A stretch of DNA of 64,000 nucleotides, from NCBI RefSeq assembly GCF_002803085.1, contig NZ_NNBJ01000009.1, positions 186,001 through 250,000 on the forward strand, read 5' to 3'. The notes beneath the pieces are model-generated. The model saw only the letters and a program-made list of their open reading frames with translations, was not told the origin of the DNA and searched no databases. Shown piece after piece: positions 45,401 to 53,196 of the stretch (the stretch's first letter is position 1; every line of letters begins with the position of its first letter). This DNA comes from Streptomyces sp. CB01201 (lineage in GTDB: Bacteria > Actinomycetota > Actinomycetes > Streptomycetales > Streptomycetaceae). The position numbers and the translations under genes are program-made.

Positions 45401-45991
45401 ATGCCCGAGCGAGTTTTCTACAATCAGGGAGCACGACGTGTTCAGGACGCACTGGAAACCCGGCCGCTGGCCGACCACATAGCGGGCAAGTACGTCACCG
45501 AGGAACTCGACGAATCGGCCGCCGGCATGGTGTCCGCTGCCCCGTGCTTCTACCTCGCGACCGCGGACGCGGAGGGATTCCCCGACTGCTCGTACAAGGG
45601 CGGGCTACCCGGTTTCGTCCACGTCGTGGCGCCGGGCCTCCTGCGTTTTCCCAGCTACGACGGGAACGGAATGTTCCGCAGCCTGGGCAACATCGTGGAG
45701 AATCCCCGGATCGGCATGCTGTTCATCGACTACGGCAAACCCATCAAACTCCGCGTGAACGGTATCGCGCACATCTCCACGGAGGCCGCGCTGCTCGACG
45801 CGTTCCCCGACGCGGACGCCGTGGTGGAGGTCGCAGTGCGGCAGGTCTTCGAGAACTGTCCGCGATATCTGCACGACATGCGGTGCGAGCGCTACTCGGA
45901 CTACGTGCCACGGCCCCACCGGACCCCACCGGACCCGCAGTGGAAACTCAAGCCCGAGTACGACGAGCTGGTGCGGCGCAAGAACGGCTGA
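45401..45991 (+). CDS. PNPOx-fold (pyridoxamine 5'-phosphate oxidase family) flavoprotein
   Basis: A 196-aa split-barrel flavin-binding protein. The core runs from ATADAEGFPDCSYKGG through VVAPGLLRFPSYDGNG and NPRIGMLFID to KLRVNGIA, the usual FMN-barrel strand pattern. Members bind FMN, F420 or haem and reduce or oxidise small molecules; the real pyridoxine pathway enzyme has a different C-terminus, so vitamin B6 oxidation is not implied. The start is ATG 45401. It is divergent from the di-iron operon and converges with a LysR gene. A role with the two oxygenases, for example as a reductase, is possible but unproven. Confidence 0.85.
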   Translation: MPERVFYNQGARRVQDALETRPLADHIAGKYVTEELDESAAGMVSAAPCFYLATADAEGFPDCSYKGGLPGFVHVVAPGLLRFPSYDGNGMFRSLGNIVENPRIGMLFIDYGKPIKLRVNGIAHISTEAALLDAFPDADAVVEVAVRQVFENCPRYLHDMRCERYSDYVPRPHRTPPDPQWKLKPEYDELVRRKNG

Positions 45992-46068
45992 CCCCGGGCG
46001 TCCCGGGCCGGAGGGGGGTCCGGGGCGCGGGCCGCCGCCCGCCGGTCACGTCCGGCCGTGACGCCGTC

Positions 46069-46995
46069 TCAACTGCCGTGCAAAGCACCCGACATGCGGG
46101 CACAGGTCCGCTTGAACCGTTGCTCCAGAACGATGAACCAGCTCGATACGGCGGCCGCCTCATCGGCGACCAGGACGACGGTGCGGGAGGGCGCCGGGAT
46201 GCCCGCGCCGTCCACCGAGCGGCTGAGCCCCTCGCGGCGGACCAGCGCGGATGCCGGTACATAGGTCACCGCGCTCAGGGCGAGTGCCATGTCCTGGGAC
46301 AGGTTCCAGTCGTCCGTCCGCCCCACCGGGCGCACCAGCACGCCGTGCCGGGCCAGGTGGGCACTGATCAGCCGGTCGCAGTCCGAACCGACCCGCGGCA
46401 GCACCCAGGGGAATCCCGAGAGCGCCTCCGGGCCGCATCGGATGGCCATCGACACCAGGCCCGGCGGGCCCACCAGCACGAACGGCTCGTGGCGCAGCGG
46501 AACGGTGTGCAGTCCGTCGAGCTCGGCCACCGGGAGGCCGTCCGTCTCCTTCACCGACACCGCGGCCTGGAGGATCCCGGCCTTCACCAGATCCCGGCCC
46601 TCGCACGGTGCTGTCTCGAACAGCTGGAGGTGAAAGGGGAGTTGGTCCTCACCGCGCAGCGCCGGAAGCACACAGGTACCCATCGCGGAGGGGAAGGCGC
46701 CGAGGGCGATGGTCGGTCTGCGCTGCGGCTGGGTGGACGGAGTCTGGTGTCGGGCGACCGAGGTCTGCCACAAGTCGGCTATGCGGGCGGCGACTTCAGC
46801 GATGATCGAGCCTTCGTCGGTCAGCCGGATGCCCCGGCCCTCCGGCTCCACCAAGGCGAATCCGCACTCCGAGCTCAGCGACTTGATCTGCTGGGACACC
46901 GCGGAGGGTGAGAGGTGCAGTGCTTTGGCCGCGGCGTGGATGCCACCGTGGCTGCGCACCGTGTGCAGGGTTCGCAACTGCTGAAGGTTGGCCAT
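46069..46995 (-). CDS. LysR-family transcriptional regulator
   Basis: A 308-aa regulator. The N-terminal winged helix-turn-helix (residues 1-60) contains GGIHAAAKALHLSPSAVSQQIKSLSSE. The rest is a periplasmic-binding-like effector domain. The start ATG 46995 is the family-typical beginning (MANLQQLRTLHTV), with GGAG just upstream. It is the last gene of the minus-strand group MFS exporter, cyclase-like enzyme, LysR, so it probably controls that group or the adjacent oxidative genes. Confidence 0.9.
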   Translation of the reverse strand: MANLQQLRTLHTVRSHGGIHAAAKALHLSPSAVSQQIKSLSSECGFALVEPEGRGIRLTDEGSIIAEVAARIADLWQTSVARHQTPSTQPQRRPTIALGAFPSAMGTCVLPALRGEDQLPFHLQLFETAPCEGRDLVKAGILQAAVSVKETDGLPVAELDGLHTVPLRHEPFVLVGPPGLVSMAIRCGPEALSGFPWVLPRVGSDCDRLISAHLARHGVLVRPVGRTDDWNLSQDMALALSAVTYVPASALVRREGLSRSVDGAGIPAPSRTVVLVADEAAAVSSWFIVLEQRFKRTCARMSGALHGS

Positions 46996-47163
46996 TGCTC
47001 CGCTCTCGTAGAGGATCGAGCAGGGTGCGACGGTCGTGCCCGGCGGGTCCGCGTCGCCGGGACAACCGTCCACGCGGCCCGGCGGGTGTGTGCCGGGCGC
47101 CGCGCGCGGGTGCCTCGTGGCACCCGATGTCGCTCTGATCCTCGGAACGGTGCGGAGCGTGGA

Positions 47164-47883
47164 TCACGCCCCTCGGTCGGTCTGCAGGAAGGCGCGGACC
47201 GGGAACGTGCCCAGGCCGGCGAACTTCACGGGTACCGCGGTGAACCAACCGTCCCGCGCGGGCACGCCGGAGAGGTTGGTCAGGTGCTCGACCAGGGGAA
47301 TGCCGGCGCCGAGCAGTCGGGTGTGCGCGGGGCGCTCGCGGCCCGTGGTGTCGTCGATGTTGGTGGAGTCGATGCCCACCACGGCCGGTTCCGCCTCGGC
47401 CAGCAGCGCGGCCGAGGCGGCGGACAGATGCGGGTGACGTCCGCTGCCGTACGTGTCGGTGCCCCAGTGGCGGGACCAGCCGGTCCTGATGAGCACCGCG
47501 CGGCCGGTCAGCTCCGCTCCCGCGAAGGTCTCCGGCGGGATCTCGCGCCGGTCGGTGTCGACGACCGTCACCGGCACATGGGCGACGCGGGCCAGGTCCA
47601 GGGCCGCGAGGTCGTAGCCATCTGCGTAGCGGTGATGGGGCACATCGATGTAGGTACCGGTCTGCCCCATCATGCAGACCATGCCCAGGTGGAACTCGGT
47701 GCCCGGTGCGTAACTCGCACGGGACTGCTCCCGTGAGATGTGGTCGGTGAGCACCGGCTGGGGCAGTCCGGGGTAGGCGGTCGCGCCCGGCACTATCTCG
47801 TGGCTCAGGTCCACGAACACCCCACTGGAGCCAGGGTGGCGCGAAGCCGTCCGCGTGCGGGGTGAAGAGGAGCTGTTCACCAT
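47164..47883 (-). CDS. Cyclase/kynurenine-formamidase-like metal hydrolase
   Basis: A 239-aa protein of the cyclase family (PF04199 type). The metal motif reads GQTGTYIDVPHHRYADG, a Gln/Tyr variant of the common HxGTHxDxPxH. A later segment, VVGIDSTNIDD, matches the conserved SxD region. Members hydrolyse amide or lactone bonds (kynurenine formamidase, isatin hydrolase) or act in polyketide ring chemistry. The start is ATG 47883, with GGAAAGG eight bases upstream, the same site used by the di-iron operon. It lies 80 bp after the MFS gene and 168 bp before the LysR gene on the same strand. The substrate is unknown. Confidence 0.85.
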   Translation of the reverse strand: MVNSSSSPRTRTASRHPGSSGVFVDLSHEIVPGATAYPGLPQPVLTDHISREQSRASYAPGTEFHLGMVCMMGQTGTYIDVPHHRYADGYDLAALDLARVAHVPVTVVDTDRREIPPETFAGAELTGRAVLIRTGWSRHWGTDTYGSGRHPHLSAASAALLAEAEPAVVGIDSTNIDDTTGRERPAHTRLLGAGIPLVEHLTNLSGVPARDGWFTAVPVKFAGLGTFPVRAFLQTDRGA

Positions 47884-47963
47884 GAAGGCTGCCTTTCCCG
47901 TCCATCGAATGTAAGGATCACTGCGCCGGAGCGCCACGCACAACCCCGGCCGGTACGAATTGG

Positions 47964-49241
47964 CTAGATGTCCTGGGTTCCCTGGCCCATACCTTTCCGC
48001 CGCTCCCCCGCAGCTGCGCGGTCGGCCCGCCGCTCGAACCTCGCATCCCGCAGCGCGAGGTGGGCGGCGAGCAGGATCAGGACGGCACAGCCGGTGAACG
48101 CCCCTTCCAGGCCGACCAGTTGGGAGCAGACGCCGACGGCCAGTGCGCCGATGCCGGTGCCGGCGTCGTACGCCATGTTCCACAGCGTGCTCGCCCGCCC
48201 GTGCCCGCCCTGCCGCGCCCGCCGGAACATGACGACCAGGGTGTCGTTCTGGAGCGCTCCGAAACCGGCGCCGTACAGCGTCGCGGCCACGGCGGCGACC
48301 ACCACGGCGCCGCCGTCGAGCGCGGCCGCCGCCCCGAAGCCGCCCATGCCCACCGCGCACGCCAGCATGCCGGGCACGAGCAGACGCCCGAGGCCGGCCC
48401 GGTCGTTGACGACACCCGCGGCCCACCGTCCGGCGACCACGGCGGCCGACAGCAGGAACAGGGCCCACGGCGCGGCGGAGGGGCGTTCGAGCGCCAGGGG
48501 CAGGAAGGACGTCACACCGCCGAGCGCGCAGGCGGCGACGATCAGGAGGACGAACGGGCCGGCCAAGTGCGAAGAACCCCCGCCTGCCGACTCCTCCCCC
48601 ACCGGGTCATCGCCCCCCGCCTGAGCACCGGCCCGCTCCTCGCGCACGCCGATGCCCGCGGCCAGCGGAGCGGCCAGCACGCTCAGCGCACCCGCGGCGA
48701 CGAAGACCGTGGTGAAGCCGATGTGCTGGGCGCCCCAGACGCCCAGCGGAAGACACAGCACCTGTGGCAGGCCCACGGCGATGCCGTAGCAGCCGACCCC
48801 GCGCCCGCGCCTTTCCGGCGGGACCAGTTCGGCCACCAGCGCGCTCCCGGCGACCGCAACCATGCCGAAGCCCACGCCGCGCACGGCACAGATCGTCAGC
48901 ACCCAGCCCAGATCCGCGGACACCGGATAGGCGAACGTCGGCAGGCCGAGGAGCAGGGCGCCCTGGATGAGGATCTGGCGCAGCGTGAACCGGGCGAAGA
49001 GCCGTCGCATGCACAGCTGAACGCCGACCGTGGTGGCCATCGTCATCCCCGTCGCGGCGCCCACCCCGGTGTTTCCCGCACCCCCCTCCGCCGACCACAG
49101 GGGGGTTACGGAGAGCAGGGGCGCGTAGTTGGAGAACGTCCCGAACGTCGCGGCGAGCAGCAGAAGGAAGCTTCTGCCGCCCATACCGGCCGCTCGTCCG
49201 GTACCGGCACGGCGGATGCGCTGCTGAGTGGAGGGGCCCAT
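47964..49241 (-). CDS. MFS transporter
   Basis: A 425-aa membrane protein with about twelve hydrophobic segments in two halves, split by a charged Gly/Glu/Asp-rich loop near the middle (VREERAGAQAGGDDP). The loop after TM2 carries MRRLFARFTLRQ, and another loop carries PPERRGRGVG, an MFS-type signature. The likely job is proton-driven export of a small compound. Start choice is uncertain: ATG 49241 has GGAGG one base upstream, and a later ATG opens directly into TM1. It heads the minus-strand group with the cyclase-like enzyme and a LysR gene, and is divergent from a second LysR gene. Confidence 0.9.
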   Translation of the reverse strand: MGPSTQQRIRRAGTGRAAGMGGRSFLLLLAATFGTFSNYAPLLSVTPLWSAEGGAGNTGVGAATGMTMATTVGVQLCMRRLFARFTLRQILIQGALLLGLPTFAYPVSADLGWVLTICAVRGVGFGMVAVAGSALVAELVPPERRGRGVGCYGIAVGLPQVLCLPLGVWGAQHIGFTTVFVAAGALSVLAAPLAAGIGVREERAGAQAGGDDPVGEESAGGGSSHLAGPFVLLIVAACALGGVTSFLPLALERPSAAPWALFLLSAAVVAGRWAAGVVNDRAGLGRLLVPGMLACAVGMGGFGAAAALDGGAVVVAAVAATLYGAGFGALQNDTLVVMFRRARQGGHGRASTLWNMAYDAGTGIGALAVGVCSQLVGLEGAFTGCAVLILLAAHLALRDARFERRADRAAAGERRKGMGQGTQDI

Positions 49242-49321
49242 GCCTCCAGTTCTAGGAGCCCTGCATCCATCGCGTCCAACGAACAATTGCGATGCGAACG
49301 ATCGAGATCTACGATCACGCC
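49242..49321. promoter_or_regulatory. Divergent MFS/LysR promoter
   Basis: An 80-bp gap between divergent genes. It includes an AT-richer core (ACAATTG) and three spaced GATC units near 49299-49318. This is the usual position for autoregulation and target control by the LysR protein. Confidence 0.5.
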
Positions 49322-50245
49322 GTGGAGCTGAAGCATCTGACGACCTTCACGGCTGTGGCCCGGCACATGAGTTTCACCCGGGCGGCGGAAGAACTGGGCT
49401 ATGTGCAGTCCAGCGTCACCGCGCATATCAAGGGGCTGGAGCGCGACCTGGACGCGCCGCTCTTCGAACGGCTGGGCCGCAGGGTCGCGCTCACCGACGC
49501 CGGGCGCGCACTGCTCCCCCACGCGCAGACCCTGCTGCACGACGCCGAGCAGGCCGCCGACGCGGTGAGAGCGGCCTGCGGCAGCCCGGAGAACGTCCGC
49601 GGGACGCTGCGGATCGCCGCGCCCGAAAGCCTCTGCGCCCACCGCCTGCCGCCCGTCCTGCGCGCCCTCAAGGATCGCTTTCCGCTGCTCCAGGTCATCT
49701 TCGGACCGGCCAGCCGCGGAGCTCTCCTGGCCGCACTCGGCGAAGGCACCCTGGACGCCGGATTCCTCCTGGAGGAGGAGGTCGGCGGCCCCATGCTGAC
49801 ATCGAAGGTGCTCGGCCAGGAGGAGCTGCGGCTGGTATCGCACCCGGGCCACCCGATCGCGGGGCGCACCCGGGTGCCCACCGCGGACCTGGCCGGGGAA
49901 ACCCTGCTCCTCATCGAGAAGGGCTGCGCCCAACGCGAGGTGATGGAGCGCGAGTTGGCGTCGGCCGGCATCCACCCGGCCCGCATGGAGTTCGTCAGCA
50001 CGGAGGCGCTCAAGCGGTGCGCCGCAGCCGGACTCGGGATCGCGCTGCTGCCCGCGGCCGCGGTCGCGGACGAGATCCGGCGCGGCGAGCTCGCACCCCT
50101 GGCGTGGACCTACCGCCCGGTCCTCGGCGTCCACCTGGTCCTCCACAAGGACCGGCAGCCCACCGCCGCCCTGCGGACGCTGACCGCACTCGCCGAGGAA
50201 CGCTGGGCGACCCCCGATGCCCCTGCGAAGGTTCCGGGCGTCTGA
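49322..50245 (+). CDS. LysR-family transcriptional regulator
   Basis: A 307-aa regulator starting VELKHLTTFTAVARHMSFTR from GTG 49322, the canonical LysR N-terminus; the upstream ATG 49292 would add ten atypical residues. The helix-turn-helix region covers about residues 18-40 (SFTRAAEELGYVQSSVTAHI), and the effector domain starts near residue 90. It is divergent from the MFS gene and is the obvious candidate controller of that exporter group. Confidence 0.92.
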   Translation: MELKHLTTFTAVARHMSFTRAAEELGYVQSSVTAHIKGLERDLDAPLFERLGRRVALTDAGRALLPHAQTLLHDAEQAADAVRAACGSPENVRGTLRIAAPESLCAHRLPPVLRALKDRFPLLQVIFGPASRGALLAALGEGTLDAGFLLEEEVGGPMLTSKVLGQEELRLVSHPGHPIAGRTRVPTADLAGETLLLIEKGCAQREVMERELASAGIHPARMEFVSTEALKRCAAAGLGIALLPAAAVADEIRRGELAPLAWTYRPVLGVHLVLHKDRQPTAALRTLTALAEERWATPDAPAKVPGV

Positions 50246-50451
50246 CAAGAAGCGCCCGTCGGCCCATCCGGCCGTCCCGGCGCCGAGCGGCCGTCGCCTT
50301 GCCCGTGTCGAGTACGCATGACGGTCCAGGGACGCCCCGCGTGCCGCCCTGCCGACCGTCCGTCGCACAATTGATGTTCCCCGCCGCCCCTCTGACAGAG
50401 ATTCAGCTTTCAGCAGGACAGGCACGCCGAAGAAGTCGCTACACACATGGG

Positions 50452-51864
50452 ATGAGTATGTGGACTGCCCTGGAGCCCCCCGCCACCACCGTCGCCCCCG
50501 GTGACAGCGCTGCCGTCAGGCTGCGGGTGCGCAATACGGGGGACACCGTCGAGGAGTACCGGCTTACGGTGGTCGGTGACGCGGCCGGGTGGGCGCGTGT
50601 CGAGCCGGCCGTGCTGCGGCTCTATCCCGGGGCGGAGGGCGTCGCCGACATCACGTTCGCGCCGCCGCGCACCTCGGACGCGATCGCCGGGCCGAGTGTG
50701 TTCGGTATCCGGGTCGATCCGCGTGAGCACCCTCATGAGGCCGATGTCGTCGAGGGGCGGCTGACCGTCGGTCCGTTCGCCGAGATGCGTGCCGAGCTGG
50801 TGCCGCGCTCGGTGCGGGGCCGGCGTCGGGCGCGCGGCCGGCTCGCCGTCGACAATCTCGGCAACCAGCCGCTGACGGCGTCGTTCTCCACCCGCGACAA
50901 CGGTGACGCCGCCAACGTCGAGGCGAACCCCACCGCGGTGCAGGTCGATCCCGGCCGGGCCGGTTTCGCCGAGGTGGAGCTGACCGCGGTGAACGTGAGC
51001 TGGTTCGGCGGAACGCGTCAACACCCCTTCACGGTGGGGGTGTTGAGGTCCGGCGATCCGGCTCCGCAGGAGCTGCGCGGCACCTACCTCCAGCCGTCCG
51101 TGTTCCCGCGGTGGGTCCTCGCGGTCGGTTCGATCCTGCTGGCACTGCTCGTGGTGTTCGTCATGATCTGGCTGCGACACGACACCGGCGTCAAGAGCCA
51201 GGCCGCGGAGCAGGCACCCGCCAAGCAGATACCGCTCCCGCAGGGCTCGCAGAGCCCGCTGCCGTCCGCGCCGCCCTCCCCGTCGAACCAGCCGGCCCCG
51301 CCGCCGCCGTCGGCCCCGGCCGCACCGGCGCCCAAGCCGAAGCCGGAAGGCGGCGGCAGCGGTGGGGGCGGTGGTGGCGGTCCGAAGAAGCCGCAGTACG
51401 ACCCCACCAAGCTGGTCCGGATCCAGTCCGGGCTCGGGATGTACCTGACGACGAAAACATCCGACAGCCGGGAGGGACGGAACGTCACGACTTGGCGCGA
51501 GATCAAGGACAACCCCACGTGGGACCAGTACTGGTACGTCCGGCCCCTGCCACGCGACGAATTCGCCTTCACCTCCTCCTCGGAACCGTGGGCCGTCATC
51601 GACAACTTGCGGGAGGGCAACCAGATTCAGATGTGGGGCGCGGTCGGGCGTGAGGCCAGCCTCATCAACGGGCAGATGACGAGCAACCAGAAGTGGTCGA
51701 TCCAGCCGATCGCCGGGGCGGACGGGTTCGTCCGCCTGGTCAGCAAGGACGACGGATGGTGCATGTCCGACCTGTCGCCCAACGACAACGTGCTCCAAGT
51801 CGCCGAAGTCCGCCCTTGCGGCGCCCTCCCCGCCGACCAACAACGCTGGCGCATAGTCCCCTGA
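50452..51864 (+). CDS. Membrane-anchored protein with beta-sandwich and ricin-type lectin domains
   Basis: A 470-aa protein. Residues 10-210 form two Ig-like beta-sandwich units (APGDSAAVRLRVRNTGDTVE and similar). One transmembrane helix lies at 221-241. It is followed by a Pro/Ser/Gly-rich linker (about 250-325, including a run of Gly). The C-terminal 145 residues resemble a beta-trefoil ricin B lectin domain and end QQRWRIVP. With an N-terminus that has no signal and Arg-rich residues at 122-130 (RGRRRARGR), the N-terminal part is probably cytoplasmic and the lectin external, presented on the cell surface. No enzyme domain is seen. The start ATG 50452 is chosen at the domain boundary; the frame is open upstream but antisense-like there. 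Confidence 0.85.
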   Translation: MSMWTALEPPATTVAPGDSAAVRLRVRNTGDTVEEYRLTVVGDAAGWARVEPAVLRLYPGAEGVADITFAPPRTSDAIAGPSVFGIRVDPREHPHEADVVEGRLTVGPFAEMRAELVPRSVRGRRRARGRLAVDNLGNQPLTASFSTRDNGDAANVEANPTAVQVDPGRAGFAEVELTAVNVSWFGGTRQHPFTVGVLRSGDPAPQELRGTYLQPSVFPRWVLAVGSILLALLVVFVMIWLRHDTGVKSQAAEQAPAKQIPLPQGSQSPLPSAPPSPSNQPAPPPPSAPAAPAPKPKPEGGGSGGGGGGGPKKPQYDPTKLVRIQSGLGMYLTTKTSDSREGRNVTTWREIKDNPTWDQYWYVRPLPRDEFAFTSSSEPWAVIDNLREGNQIQMWGAVGREASLINGQMTSNQKWSIQPIAGADGFVRLVSKDDGWCMSDLSPNDNVLQVAEVRPCGALPADQQRWRIVP

Positions 51865-51923
51865 ACAACCTGAACGGCCTGAACGGCCTGAACAACCTCA
51901 ACGGCCCGAACGGCCCGAACAAC
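51861..51923. repeat. Seven tandem 9-mers (CTGAAC-GGC/AAC)
   Basis: Units at 51861, 51870, 51879, 51888, 51897, 51906 and 51915 read (C)(T/C)(G/C)AAC(GGC or AAC). The first unit contains the stop codon of the lectin gene, so the tract starts exactly at the end of the coding region. It would encode an Asn-Gly-Leu repeat in another frame. Confidence 0.85.
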
Positions 51924-52064
51924 TCGCGCATCGCGGCAGTCTGCCTGTCCACCACTGCCGCGATGTGCGGGCCTACCCGGACGTCGATGCCGCTTGGCGG
52001 TCCTCCTCTGGGGCTCCCATGGTCCTAGCCCCTACCCTCAACCACTCGCCCAATCCGCCTCTGA

Positions 52065-52106
52065 CGCCTGACACATGGCGCATGGCGCCTGATACATGGC
52101 GCATCG
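52065..52106. repeat. Tandem 21-bp duplication
   Basis: CGCCTGACACATGGCGCATGG (52065-52085) is followed directly by a copy differing at two or three bases (52086-52106). It lies 30 bp upstream of the acetyltransferase start, so it may affect that promoter. Confidence 0.85.
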
Positions 52107-52136
52107 GCGTTCGGATGCGTCACGCAGAATCAGGGC

Positions 52137-52715
52137 ATGCGGATCCTGTCGTTCCCCGAAGAAGCCACTCCCTGCGAGCTGCGTGTCCAGGTGCTGGAGC
52201 TCCAGCACCAGGCCTGGCCGTCCGACGGCGACGGTCCAGCACCGGGTGCGCCGACCCACGACCCGGCGCTGAAGCCGTTGTCGATGCTCCTCATGGACGG
52301 TGGCCGTGTGCTCTCCGCGCTGGACATCCTGTCCAAGGAAATCGTCCACGCTGGTCAACGGTTTGCGGCAGGTGGGTTGAGCACGGTCGTGACGCATCGG
52401 GAGGCACGCGGGTCCGGGCATGGGCGGCGCTTGGCAACCGCGGCGCGGGACATGATGATCGCCCGGAATCTGGACTTGGGGCTGTTCACCTGTGACCGCC
52501 CTCTTCAGGCGTTCTACGAGAGCGCGGGCTGGCACCTTCTTCCGGGCACGGTAGTGATAGGTGGGACGCCGCGCGCCCCCTTTCCCAGTGACCGGCTCGG
52601 CTTCGACAAGGTCACCATGGCGGACTTCTTCTCTGCCGCGAGCAGGCAGGCCCAGGCATCGTTCCAGCACACCCGCATCGAGCTGTATCCAGGCGAGCAC
52701 GACAAGCTCTGGTGA
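52137..52715 (+). CDS. GNAT acetyltransferase, AAC(2')-like
   Basis: A 192-aa single-domain GNAT. The acetyl-CoA loop is REARGSGHGRRLATAARD near residue 88 (R/Q-x-x-G-x-G/A). The following LDLGLFTCDRPLQAFYESAGW matches GNAT motif B. The C-terminal pattern, ending PGEHDKLW, resembles the tail of mycobacterial AAC(2') enzymes, which acetylate the 2'-amine of aminoglycosides. This is a family resemblance read by eye, so the true substrate may be another amine. The start is ATG 52137; the upstream site is weak. The gene stands alone. Confidence 0.85.
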   Translation: MRILSFPEEATPCELRVQVLELQHQAWPSDGDGPAPGAPTHDPALKPLSMLLMDGGRVLSALDILSKEIVHAGQRFAAGGLSTVVTHREARGSGHGRRLATAARDMMIARNLDLGLFTCDRPLQAFYESAGWHLLPGTVVIGGTPRAPFPSDRLGFDKVTMADFFSAASRQAQASFQHTRIELYPGEHDKLW

Positions 52716-53196
52716 CTTCGCCACGGATCAATGGCGGCCGGCGAACCGGGGCCGACGCGGTGACTCGATGCGCCGGAGGCCGGCGCCCGGCGGCGCTGCG
52801 CTCATGGGCGGTCCGTCGCGCCACCCCGCCCACCGAGGGCGGTGGCACGGTGGCCCGCCGGGGTGGAACGACGATCTCCGACGGGAGGTGATCACCCCTC
52901 AGCGCCCCTCAGCGCCCTTCACGGCCTTCACAGCGCTCACACATATCGAATCGTTACCCAGGGGCCGGAACCAGCCTCTCCACGGAGGAATCTGGGAACG
53001 ATCAGGGCCAAATCGGACGCCACGGTGGCCGAAACCGACACTGCGGCTGCCCGCGGCAGCCACCAGGTGGCCGGTAACCGGGCCCCAGCCAGACCTACTT
53101 GATCTCACCTCGTGTTCACCGCTGCTAGCGTCCTGACTGTCTCAGACGTGACACATAGGGGGGCGCTGTGATGCGCCGGAAGATCGAGGCAGGTCG
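52716..53196 (+). promoter_or_regulatory. Upstream region of the secreted amidase gene
   Basis: A 481-bp gap. Nothing coding is supported. TTGATC at 53099-53104 and TAGCGT near 53127 could be promoter elements, but the spacing is wider than ideal. A GGGGGGCGC tract follows. I looked for a c-di-AMP-type riboswitch, common before actinobacterial cell-wall hydrolases, and did not recognise one. Confidence 0.35.

Noticed and set aside
49228..50451. Upstream extension of the lectin gene frame across the LysR gene
   Set aside because: This part is Arg/Pro-rich and overlaps a well-supported LysR gene in another frame; the domain start and a plausible start codon are at 50452.
52716..53196. c-di-AMP riboswitch before the secreted amidase gene
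   Set aside because: Expected for some actinobacterial wall hydrolases, but the conserved core was not recognisable by eye.
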